Shown here: positions 9,238-17,176 of the stretch, piece by piece
Numbering within the stretch: position 1 is the stretch's first letter
How the letters are laid out: every line of letters starts with the position of its first letter
Notes under the pieces: generated by a model
What the model saw: the letters and a program-made list of their open reading frames with translations, nothing else
Told to the model about the DNA's origin: nothing
Database searches by the model: none
Program-made: the position numbers and the translations under genes
NCBI RefSeq assembly: GCF_000424305.1
Contig: NZ_AUJQ01000003.1
Span: forward strand, 62,001-126,000
Reading direction: 5' to 3'
DNA from: Pseudobutyrivibrio ruminis AD2017
Lineage (GTDB): Bacteria; Bacillota; Clostridia; Lachnospirales; Lachnospiraceae
DNA length: 64,000 nucleotides

Positions 9238-10446
9238 ATGGAAGCAATAGTAACATTAAAGAAAGGCGAAGGCCGCACTATTAAGGCGGGCGGAGCCTGG
9301 ATATTCGATAACGAAATAGATACAGTAATGGGCTCCTTCGAAAACGGAGACATTGTCATCGTCCACGACTTTGATGGCTACATGATGGGCCGCGGCTTCA
9401 TCAACACCAATTCAAAGATAAGAGTGCGCATGATGACTCGCAATAAGGAACAGCTTATCGACGACGATTTCATTGCCATGCGAGTAAAGAATGCATGGGA
9501 ATATCGTAAGTCAGTGCTTTTAGAGAAGGATTTGAATTGCTGTAGAGTAATTTTTGGCGAGGCAGATTTCTTGCCTGGTCTTGTAATTGATAAGTATGCT
9601 GATGTGCTTGTGGTTGAATCACTTGCACTTGGCATTGATAGATTTAAGGTGCAGATTGTAGAGCATCTTAAAAAGATTATGGCTGAGGATGGCTATAGCA
9701 TCCGCGGCGTTTACGAGCGTAGCGATGCGGCTGTTCGTAAGAAAGAAGGCTTGGCACCATACAAGGGCTTCATCGGTGAAGAATTTGATACCGATGTTGA
9801 GGTAGTAGAAAACGGAGTTCATTACATGGTAGATGTAGTGAATGGTCAAAAGACAGGCTTCTTCCTTGACCAGAAGTACAATCGTCTTGCTATTCAGCGT
9901 TTGTGCAAGGGTAAAAAGGTACTTGATTGCTTTACCCACATGGGAACCTTCGCACTTAACGCAGGTATCGCAGGGGCCGCTGATGTAACAGGTCTTGATA
10001 TATCAGAATTCGCTGTATCTCAGGCCACAGCAAATGCAAAGCTTAACGGATTAGATTCCACTGTAAAGTTCAGACAGGCAAACGTCCTTGATGAGCTTCC
10101 AAAGCTTGCAGAGGCTGGTGAGAAATATGATGTGGTAATCCTTGACCCACCAGCATTCACAAAATCCCGCGAGGCTACAAAGAACGCCATGAAGGGTTAC
10201 CGTGAGATTAACATGAAGGGCTTAAAGCTGGTAAAGGATGGCGGTTATCTTGCCACTTGCTCATGCTCCCATTTCATGACACAGGATTTATTTATAAAAG
10301 TAATCGGTCAGGCTGCCAAGGCTGCTCACAAGCGCCTTCGTCAGGTTGAGTTCCGCACTCAGGCACCAGACCACCCAATACTATGGGCTGCAGATGAAAG
10401 CTATTATCTTAAGTTCTTAGTGTTCCAGGTTGTGGATGAGAAATAA
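9238..10446 (+). CDS. rlmI: Class I rRNA cytosine methyltransferase, RlmI family
   Basis: The 402-residue protein has an N-terminal PUA-type RNA-binding domain (about 1-80), a central linker domain, and a Rossmann methyltransferase domain from about 215, with VLDCFTHMGTFALNA as the SAM-binding motif, VTGLDIS, and LDPPAF as the catalytic-site motif. The late CSCSHF motif fits the RlmI/YwbD group, which makes 5-methylcytosine in 23S rRNA. GGAG precedes the ATG. It lies 23 bases after ugd and is followed by a strong terminator, so it may be the last gene of that transcript. Housekeeping function; exact target base not shown by sequence. Confidence 0.88.
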   Translation: MEAIVTLKKGEGRTIKAGGAWIFDNEIDTVMGSFENGDIVIVHDFDGYMMGRGFINTNSKIRVRMMTRNKEQLIDDDFIAMRVKNAWEYRKSVLLEKDLNCCRVIFGEADFLPGLVIDKYADVLVVESLALGIDRFKVQIVEHLKKIMAEDGYSIRGVYERSDAAVRKKEGLAPYKGFIGEEFDTDVEVVENGVHYMVDVVNGQKTGFFLDQKYNRLAIQRLCKGKKVLDCFTHMGTFALNAGIAGAADVTGLDISEFAVSQATANAKLNGLDSTVKFRQANVLDELPKLAEAGEKYDVVILDPPAFTKSREATKNAMKGYREINMKGLKLVKDGGYLATCSCSHFMTQDLFIKVIGQAAKAAHKRLRQVEFRTQAPDHPILWAADESYYLKFLVFQVVDEK

Positions 10447-10450
10447 AAAA

Positions 10451-10475
10451 AGGCCCCGATAATTCGGGGCCTTTT
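10451..10475 (+). terminator. Rho-independent terminator after rlmI
   Basis: AGGCCCCG (10451-10458) and CGGGGCCT (10465-10472) form a perfect eight-pair stem with a six-base loop, followed by a T-run. An A-run precedes the stem, so it could work in both directions. Confidence 0.92.
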
Positions 10476-10506
10476 AAAGTGGCTAACAGCAAAAGGAAGG
10501 TGAATT

Positions 10507-12015
10507 ATGAAGAATGGGATTAGATGCTTAGCAGTGATAATGACACTAATGCTGACTGGCTGCGGTGAGATTTCGGCTAGCTCGGATTACGGTGTTTACA
10601 TCGGGGCAGAATATAGTGAGCTGCCGGAGGGTATAAGCTATGACACCCTTGTTATAGATGCCCAATATTATTCTAAAGAGGAAGTCGCAGCTTTAAAGGA
10701 AAACTGTGGCGAGATTTACTCATATCTGAATATTGGTTCAGTGGAAAGCTTTAGAGATTATTATGATGAATACAAAGATATTACCACAGCCCCTTACGAA
10801 AACTGGGATGAGGAGCGCTGGGTAGATGTCAGCAATCCGAAGTGGCAGGAGTTTATTATAAATGACCTGGCTCCACAGCTGATAGAAAAAGGCATAGATG
10901 GATTCTTTATTGATAATTGCGATGTCTATTACATCGACCCAAGAGAGGAGATATATCAGGCTTTGACTGACATGCTTTCTAGCCTAAAAGCAACTGGCAA
11001 GACTGTCATCGTAAATGGCGGAGACTCCTACGTTTCCCGCTACCTAGATGAGAATGACACTCTATCTGCAGTAATAGATGGCGTCAATCAGGAGAGTGTC
11101 TACACTTCCATCAACTGGGATGAAGGCACCTTCGGTGAAACCACAAAGGACGACAGCGAATACTTTCTGGACTACCTAGAGCGCGTCAGCGACGCTGGCG
11201 GTGAAGTATATCTCTTAGAATACACCACCGATGACAAGCTAGCCCGCTACATCCAAGACGAAGCAGACGCTTTAGGCTACCATGTGTTTATATCATCAAC
11301 ACTGGAGCTAGTGCCTGTGGAGGGTGGTGAAAAAGATGTTAATCAGCAATCAGAAGCGATGGCACCACCAGATGAACCGGTTAAAGAAAACACTACAGGG
11401 GAAGAGAAAATGACCACAACAAATGTTAAAGACACAGAAAATTTCTACGGAATAGAATTTACAGCCGACAGCGACATCTTCGCAAGGATAAAGGGAAAGT
11501 CCTACAAGGATGACTGCACAGTGCCGCTAGAGGATTTGAGATATTTGCATGTATTACATGTGGGATTTGATGGGCAGACCCATGAGGGAGAAATCATATG
11601 CAACAAGGCAATAGCGGAGGATTTGCTGGAGATATTTGAGCAGCTGTATGAAGCAGGCTATCAGATAGAAAAGATTAAGCTGGTGGATGAATATAATGCA
11701 GAGGATGAAGCGTCAATGGCAGATAATAATTCTTCAAGCTTCAACTTCCGATTCATCAGCCACACAACAAAGATTTCAAAGCACGGAAGTGGAATGGCTA
11801 TAGATATTAATCCACTTTACAATCCATATATCAAAACAGTTAATGGAAACCTGAACATAGAACCAGCCAACAGCACACCATACGTAGACCGCGCCGCCGA
11901 TTTCCCGCACAAGATTGATGAAACAGACCTGGCATATCAGCTGTTCATCGCACACGGATTCAGTTGGGGTGGAGCATGGAATTCATCAAAAGACTATCAG
12001 CATTTCGAGAAGTGA
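10507..12015 (+). CDS. Lipoprotein fusing a GH114-type domain to an M15 peptidase
   Basis: The 502-residue protein starts with a lipoprotein signal ending in LTGCG, so it is probably anchored outside the membrane. Residues 25-275 form a TIM-barrel domain like GH114 endo-alpha-1,4-polygalactosaminidase, with SYLNIGS and the acidic motif GFFIDNCD. After an acidic linker (275-310) comes an M15 D-Ala-D-Ala carboxypeptidase-type domain with zinc motif SKHGSGMAID and the late HFE. One half would therefore act on an amino-sugar polymer and the other on peptidoglycan stem peptides. An in-frame ATG at 11410, preceded by GGGGAAGAG, sits just before the peptidase half. GGAAGG precedes the main ATG. Confidence 0.82.
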   Translation: MKNGIRCLAVIMTLMLTGCGEISASSDYGVYIGAEYSELPEGISYDTLVIDAQYYSKEEVAALKENCGEIYSYLNIGSVESFRDYYDEYKDITTAPYENWDEERWVDVSNPKWQEFIINDLAPQLIEKGIDGFFIDNCDVYYIDPREEIYQALTDMLSSLKATGKTVIVNGGDSYVSRYLDENDTLSAVIDGVNQESVYTSINWDEGTFGETTKDDSEYFLDYLERVSDAGGEVYLLEYTTDDKLARYIQDEADALGYHVFISSTLELVPVEGGEKDVNQQSEAMAPPDEPVKENTTGEEKMTTTNVKDTENFYGIEFTADSDIFARIKGKSYKDDCTVPLEDLRYLHVLHVGFDGQTHEGEIICNKAIAEDLLEIFEQLYEAGYQIEKIKLVDEYNAEDEASMADNNSSSFNFRFISHTTKISKHGSGMAIDINPLYNPYIKTVNGNLNIEPANSTPYVDRAADFPHKIDETDLAYQLFIAHGFSWGGAWNSSKDYQHFEK

Positions 12016-12050
12016 CGTAGTGAAGCCGCGAACCAGATGTTTAGAATGAG

Positions 12051-12128
12051 CCTGTAGCTGTCAATGAATATATTACACAATGAGCCAATCTCGCGACGGT
12101 GTAATATATTTATTGACAGCGTAACAGG
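12051..12128. repeat. Long inverted repeat between convergent genes
   Basis: The arms at 12051-12078 and 12099-12128 are nearly complementary: CCTGT with ACAGG, then a 20-pair block containing CTGTCAAT and AATATATTACAC, with one mismatch and a small offset. The loop is 20 bases. It sits between the stops of the lipoprotein gene and the minus-strand membrane protein gene. No clear T-run follows, so it may be a bidirectional terminator, an RNA-stabilising hairpin or a small mobile-element relic. Confidence 0.75.
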
Positions 12129-12147
12129 CGGACTAACGTGTCTTGGA

Positions 12148-13647
12148 CTACGCTGCAAAGTGAAGCAAGAAAAATGGGAAATTACCATAGAAAAGTAGGA
12201 AGGCATATCCTAATCCAATGGCGTAAATCATTTGGTTGTAGAACATGCGCTTTCCAAAGGTGGCAAGTGACCCATTCACTGTGAGTTCTTCTGTCTCAGC
12301 ATTGAAGCCGTTTTCTACAAGCAGGCTGGCAAGAATGACAGCAAGGGCTAATGCTAAAACAGGAATAAATGGTAAATAATATCTAGAGGCGAATCCGCCT
12401 AAGTATCCACGGGTAATATAAGTTCCATAAGCACTCTTAAGCTGGTAGATAAATGTAAGGGCACATGATATCCATCCGGCCTGAAGAGGAAGAGCTAGTG
12501 AGCCAGCTTTCTTGTTTACCACTGGGATAAACAGTAGTACAGGAAGCACCCAAAGCAATTCAAATGGAATAGCAGTAAGGCTGTAGGTGAAGGTCTTCAT
12601 AAAACGATAAATAGATTCGATTCCAGACCAAGAAAGGAAGAATCGCTCAAAGTAATATGAAAGATATTCGCTAAAGGTGAAGCTAACACGCTCGGCCTTG
12701 CTAACATAATATATCGTATTTTCGAAGTAATCCTTGCTGCAGATAAGCTCCAAAGAAGGATGTATAGTTCCGTAACGCTGATAAACTAAAATGTAGTAAA
12801 CAGCAGCGATGACATAAACAGGGATGGAGATAAAAAACTCCTTGGCGATAAGCCCCTTTAGGCTGCGCTCTTTAATCATAGTAATAACAAGAACGATAAG
12901 TGCCATAAATATGCAAAGCATTGCAGTAGTAAGCTTTGTCAAAAGCGAAGCAGAAATGCCTGTGGCGATTAGCATGTAGGTGCCAAGGTTTCGTTTCTTT
13001 TCGCAAAATCTGATAAGACCAAGTATGCAGATGGTACCAGTAACAAGGGCAAGTGCATCGTTGGTAACAGCGCAAAGCTCATAAGAAAGCATTGGAATGC
13101 TTGTAATAGTAACGGCATATAAAAGATGTAACCAAGGACACTGCTTTGTTAGTCTGGAATAACCGATGTAAAGCATCAGACCAACGCCAATCATCGAAAT
13201 GGCAAGGCTGAAGTAGCGAAGCTGCATCTTTTGAATAGTAACAACAACATCTGATTCGGTAGGAGTAAAGCCACCGGCTAATCTCATAATGTGATAATAA
13301 AGAGGTGGGTGGCAAAGATAGTTAACCAATGATTCCTGATATTCATAGTTAGGCTCTGTAGACCACTTCATCATGACGTTGTTGAAAATATGCATGTCCT
13401 CAAAATGAGGAATAATTTCGCCCGTTTCATGGAGATAGTAGACATATGCAATGTGAGCAGATTCATCAGGAGATGAGTCTGGAACATAGTGTGCATAGAA
13501 CACGCCAATTGCAGCAGTGTAAATGAATATTATGACATACAGGCCGATAATAAATACCGGACGACCCTTTTTCTTTACACCAAAATAGAAGGAAGCTAAG
13601 GCTAAAATAAAAAATAAAACAATTAAAAGATATGCTAATGTTCTCAT
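12148..13647 (-). CDS. Polytopic membrane protein, GT-C glycosyltransferase-like
   Basis: The 499-residue protein has about ten to twelve hydrophobic segments. The first extracytoplasmic loop holds the acidic motif PDSSPDESAH, matching the D-E-x-x-H style active-site loop of GT-C enzymes that use polyprenyl-phosphate sugars. The general pattern resembles DUF2142 membrane proteins. It is the last gene of a minus-strand operon, nine bases after the flippase stop. A role in adding side sugars outside the membrane is inferred from fold type and context; no donor or acceptor can be named. Confidence 0.7.
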   Translation of the reverse strand: MRTLAYLLIVLFFILALASFYFGVKKKGRPVFIIGLYVIIFIYTAAIGVFYAHYVPDSSPDESAHIAYVYYLHETGEIIPHFEDMHIFNNVMMKWSTEPNYEYQESLVNYLCHPPLYYHIMRLAGGFTPTESDVVVTIQKMQLRYFSLAISMIGVGLMLYIGYSRLTKQCPWLHLLYAVTITSIPMLSYELCAVTNDALALVTGTICILGLIRFCEKKRNLGTYMLIATGISASLLTKLTTAMLCIFMALIVLVITMIKERSLKGLIAKEFFISIPVYVIAAVYYILVYQRYGTIHPSLELICSKDYFENTIYYVSKAERVSFTFSEYLSYYFERFFLSWSGIESIYRFMKTFTYSLTAIPFELLWVLPVLLFIPVVNKKAGSLALPLQAGWISCALTFIYQLKSAYGTYITRGYLGGFASRYYLPFIPVLALALAVILASLLVENGFNAETEELTVNGSLATFGKRMFYNQMIYAIGLGYAFLLFYGNFPFFLLHFAA

Positions 13648-13656
13648 TATTAATTA

Positions 13657-15114
13657 TTAACTCCGTTTGATGATTTTCTTAACTTTATTAAGTACGATTG
13701 TAGCATTTTCTATAAAGAATGTATCTACAAGCACTACCAAAAGTGCAAAATACAGACCGGCACCTGAAACCACTCTAATCAATGTTCCAACGATTGTGGC
13801 AGGTAAAAAATTGCCTTCTACAATTAGAAGAGCAAGCATCAAAACAGATGCGAGAAGATACTTGCAGGCAGGCTTAAATACCCGTTTGATATCAAGCTCA
13901 TGTCGTACATAGTAAAGCTGAATGCCTGCGATTGAAAGCTCGGCTACAGCAGATGCAATAGCTGCACCGTAGGATAATAATCGAGGAATCAACACAAGGT
14001 TCAGGCAGCAGTTGATAACAGCGCCGATTAAAACTGTTCTTGTGTATAACCTCTCACGTTTAGTTGGAACCAGATATTCAATTCCAGTTACGTTGTTTAT
14101 TGATATTGCAACAGTGATTACTGATACAATCTTAAGCAACATCTTAACCTTTTCATAGCTGTCACCGTAGAACCATGGCACAAAGCTGTCTGCTATTCCA
14201 AACAATCCAAACATAAGAGGAAGACCTAAAAACCATGCAAACTGGTAAGCCTTGTACATGGCTGAGCGGATAGCGTCCTTATTGCCTTCACTGAAATATT
14301 GCCCGATGCGGGGAACCATAACTGTGCTCATGGATGTTACCAAAACAAGCACCATTTTGGTGATACGCATGGCTGCATCATAGTAACCATTTTCTGTATT
14401 TCCTTCGGTGAACAGTCCAATCATAATCTTGTCTAAATACTGGTAGATTTGAACCGCAATAGTAGGAAGGAAAAGCCCTAATATAACTTTAGTATCCTTA
14501 AATGGTGTTAAATCCTGGCGATGAACCCTTGTCAGATACTTAGGCAGATATACCCACAGGGAAACGTGCCCCATCATAGTGATAATGGCTGTGCCTGCAG
14601 TGTAAAGAGCCAAATCATTTTCATCCTTAATAAGGGCGAAAATCATGATAAGATTTATGATTCTAAAGATGGCATTTCGTCCAACTATTTTGCCGAACTC
14701 TTCAAGGCCCTGGAAGAACCAGCTGGTGTCGCAGGCCACGTTTATTATTTCGATAAATTGGATAATGTAGATAACCATCCACTGTGGATGTGCTACAAAT
14801 ACAAACACGCCATAGATAAAAAGAAAAATGGCAGTGCTTACACATCTGAAGATGGCAGTATTCCAAAAAGCAATTGATCTTTTGTATGTATCTGTTTGGA
14901 CATAGGAAACTTCACGCTGACCGTAGGTAGATGTGCCAAGATTTGCAAATATAATAAAGAAGGCTGCAATAGCAGTGACATAGCTAAATACACCCATTCC
15001 GTTGGCACCCAAAACTCTGGCAATGTAAGGTGCTGTGAGAAGAGGTGTAATAATAACTAGCATCTGATATGCAACATTGTATATGTAATTTTTCTTAACG
15101 TTCTTTTCTTTCAT
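13657..15114 (-). CDS. Lipid-linked oligosaccharide flippase (Wzx-like)
   Basis: The 485-residue protein has about 14 predicted membrane spans and opens with YIYNVAYQMLVIITPLLTAP, the usual beginning of the RfbX/Wzx family in the MOP superfamily. It would flip undecaprenyl-diphosphate-linked repeat units to the outer face. The motif GTSTYGQREVSY in the loop after span two is typical. It sits between the GT2 gene (18 bases upstream) and the GT-C-like gene in one minus-strand operon. A second flippase of the same family lies at 53220-54674, so the window serves at least two Wzx-type glycans. Confidence 0.9.
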   Translation of the reverse strand: MKEKNVKKNYIYNVAYQMLVIITPLLTAPYIARVLGANGMGVFSYVTAIAAFFIIFANLGTSTYGQREVSYVQTDTYKRSIAFWNTAIFRCVSTAIFLFIYGVFVFVAHPQWMVIYIIQFIEIINVACDTSWFFQGLEEFGKIVGRNAIFRIINLIMIFALIKDENDLALYTAGTAIITMMGHVSLWVYLPKYLTRVHRQDLTPFKDTKVILGLFLPTIAVQIYQYLDKIMIGLFTEGNTENGYYDAAMRITKMVLVLVTSMSTVMVPRIGQYFSEGNKDAIRSAMYKAYQFAWFLGLPLMFGLFGIADSFVPWFYGDSYEKVKMLLKIVSVITVAISINNVTGIEYLVPTKRERLYTRTVLIGAVINCCLNLVLIPRLLSYGAAIASAVAELSIAGIQLYYVRHELDIKRVFKPACKYLLASVLMLALLIVEGNFLPATIVGTLIRVVSGAGLYFALLVVLVDTFFIENATIVLNKVKKIIKRS

Positions 15115-15131
15115 TTCACGTCCTGTTTTTA

Positions 15132-16067
15132 TTAAAGCTTTCCAAGTAATATGATTATTCTAAGAAGAATTTCGCCAGTAGCGCTGCGTCTTAGGTGTTT
15201 AGAATAGAAAAGCTTTTTATACTTTTTGTCTGAGGTAAAAATCTGAAGGAAATGCTTTATCTGTGAATCCACTGAATCTGAAAAAAGCTGTGTAAAGCTT
15301 TTAAGCATCAGCTTAGTGCGTGGGCAAAAATCACCATTTAAGACAGTGTCAATTCTCCATTTGATTTTGGCAATAACACCAAGATTTGTTGATGATGCCG
15401 CAGAAGAATGGCGTCTGTATTTTGCAAGTGGAGTGGTATCGAAAATGATATTGCCGCCAAGACCCAGTGCAATAAGTGACACCCATTTATCGTGATAGTA
15501 AATATCCTTTGAACAATCATTTAAGAATGAAAGCTCGGCAAGATGTCTGTTGATTACAAGAGTAAATCCAGGGAAGACACCTTCAAAAAACATGTTTTGG
15601 AAGGTGACACCAACCATAGGATCAGTATCGGAAAATATTCCATTTATATTAAGATTTTCGTCGCAAATATAATAATTAGATGCGTATAAAGCAGGGGTAT
15701 CTGAGGCTACGCCTGAAAGCTTATCCATAGCAGCCTTAAGCTTATCTGCTTCCCAAACATCATCCTGATCACAAAATGCCAGATAACTAAAATCGGCATC
15801 ATTCTTAAGAGCAAATGATGCAGCAGATGAAAAGCTTGCTCCAAAGCCTACGTTTTTGTTTGAAGCACTGCCATTATCCTTAACCATAATGATTCTAGAA
15901 TCAGAAGATGCCATTTCTTCTATTATGGAAACAGTATCATCTGATGATCCGTCATCCCTGATGTACAGGGTAAAATCAGAAAAGCTCTGCCCCAGGATAC
16001 TGTTTATTTGTTCCTTTAAAAAAGTCTGCCCATTATAGGTAGACATTACGATTGCTATAGTTGCCAT
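15132..16067 (-). CDS. Family 2 glycosyltransferase
   Basis: The 311-residue protein has a GT-A fold with an opening nucleotide-binding motif IVMSTYNGQTFLKEQINS and DDGSSDDT, and the acidic motif FCDQDDVWEADKL, characteristic of rhamnosyltransferase-like GT2 enzymes. It is the first gene of the minus-strand operon, divergent from the gene at 16181. AAGGAT lies before its ATG. It probably transfers one sugar to the lipid-linked repeat unit at the cytoplasmic face. The sugar cannot be deduced. Confidence 0.87.
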   Translation of the reverse strand: MATIAIVMSTYNGQTFLKEQINSILGQSFSDFTLYIRDDGSSDDTVSIIEEMASSDSRIIMVKDNGSASNKNVGFGASFSSAASFALKNDADFSYLAFCDQDDVWEADKLKAAMDKLSGVASDTPALYASNYYICDENLNINGIFSDTDPMVGVTFQNMFFEGVFPGFTLVINRHLAELSFLNDCSKDIYYHDKWVSLIALGLGGNIIFDTTPLAKYRRHSSAASSTNLGVIAKIKWRIDTVLNGDFCPRTKLMLKSFTQLFSDSVDSQIKHFLQIFTSDKKYKKLFYSKHLRRSATGEILLRIIILLGKL

Positions 16068-16098
16068 AATATCCTTCCAACTAAAGTTATTTAAAACT

Positions 16099-16127
16099 AT
16101 TCTAAATCAATACCATAGGCAATGCAA
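16099..16127 (-). promoter_or_regulatory. Promoter candidate for the minus-strand glycan operon
   Basis: Read on the minus strand, TTGCAT (16122-16127) and TAGAAT (16099-16104) are separated by 17 bases. Transcription would start near 16092, ahead of the GT2 ATG at 16067. It shares its upstream hexamer region with the plus-strand promoter. Confidence 0.5.
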
Positions 16128-16141
16128 GGATTGACGGTTTG

Positions 16142-16150
16142 TGCTATACT
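16142..16150 (+). promoter_or_regulatory. Extended -10 promoter candidate for the plus-strand operon
   Basis: TGCTATACT is an extended -10 element (TG plus one base plus TATACT). A start near 16157 would lie after a possible TTG codon at 16139, which supports the ATG at 16181 as the real start of the next gene. Confidence 0.5.
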
Positions 16151-16180
16151 AAGTACAAACTGTGTTTTAAAGGAAAAACG

Positions 16181-17176
16181 ATGGATAAATTTGAAACCCT
16201 GTCATCTGATTTTGATGGCAAGCAAGTTTTATATATAACAACTAAAAACCTTGATTATATAAGGGTTACACAGGAAATCGATTTCTTAAAAGCTAATGCT
16301 TTAGGCGTAACTGTAATCGGAAGCAAAAGCAAGAGCTACCCTAAGAGATTGATGCATGTATGGAAGCAGATTTTAGGTCAGTCTATGGAGGATATCGATG
16401 TAACCTTTGTTGGCTTTGCACCACAGCTTGTTGTTCCGTTTTTTAAGAACAAGCTTAAGCAAAAGCAGCTGGTTATAGATTTCTTTATATCCGTGTACGA
16501 CACCATGGTTTTGGATAGAAAGAAGTTTAAGGACGGTGGCATCGTATCAAAGCTTTGCCATAAGCTGGACGAAGCTACCCTTAAGCAGGCAGATGCAATC
16601 GTGTGTGATACCAAGGCCCATGGCCAGTTCTTTTCAGAGGAATTTGGCGTGGCAATAGACAGGCTATTTGTTTACTATTTGCATGCTAACGAGGCCATCT
16701 ATCATCCAATGGATGTGGCAAAGCAAGAAGGGCAAACCGATTCTAGGAAAAAGGTTTTGTACTTTGGCTCAATCCTGAACCTTCAGGGGGTAGATGTAAT
16801 TTTAGATGCTCTTAAGGAATTTGCAGATGATGACCGAATCAACTTTGAAATTATCGGCCCTATATCTGATAAAATGCACAAGCCCCTCCAGCCAAATGTT
16901 ACCTACATCGATTGGCTCACACAGGAGGATTTAGCAAAGCATATCGCTTCAGCTGATTTGTGCTTAGCAGGACATTTCTCAGGTGATATTATGAAGGCAA
17001 AGCGCACCATTCCAGGCAAGGCCTACATTTACGAAGCAATGTCAAAGCCAATGATTCTTGGTGATGGCATGGCCAACCACGAGCTATTTGAAAAAGACGA
17101 TAAACATATTTTTGTAGAAATGGGAAATCCTAAAGCGCTGGCAGCAGCCATAAAGGATTATTTTGATTATGAGTGA
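16181..17176 (+). CDS. Glycosyltransferase, GT-B (GT4-like)
   Basis: The 331-residue protein has a Rossmann-type N-terminal half and a C-terminal half with KKVLYFGSI, a FEIIGP strand and an acidic/basic nucleotide-sugar loop, followed by KAYIYEAMSKPMILGD, which resembles the donor-binding EX7E region of GT4 enzymes. The ATG at 16181 is preceded by AAAGGA; an upstream TTG in frame would fall in the promoter. It overlaps the next gene by eight bases. It probably adds one sugar to a lipid-linked glycan; the sugar is unknown. Confidence 0.78.
   Translation: MDKFETLSSDFDGKQVLYITTKNLDYIRVTQEIDFLKANALGVTVIGSKSKSYPKRLMHVWKQILGQSMEDIDVTFVGFAPQLVVPFFKNKLKQKQLVIDFFISVYDTMVLDRKKFKDGGIVSKLCHKLDEATLKQADAIVCDTKAHGQFFSEEFGVAIDRLFVYYLHANEAIYHPMDVAKQEGQTDSRKKVLYFGSILNLQGVDVILDALKEFADDDRINFEIIGPISDKMHKPLQPNVTYIDWLTQEDLAKHIASADLCLAGHFSGDIMKAKRTIPGKAYIYEAMSKPMILGDGMANHELFEKDDKHIFVEMGNPKALAAAIKDYFDYE

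Noticed and set aside
14521-14877. Plus-strand frame of 118 codons inside the flippase gene
   Set aside because: It lies fully antisense to a well-supported membrane protein and has no family motif or ribosome site.
16139-16180. In-frame TTG start for the glycosyltransferase
   Set aside because: It lies upstream of or within the promoter box TGCTATACT; the ATG at 16181 has AAAGGA before it.
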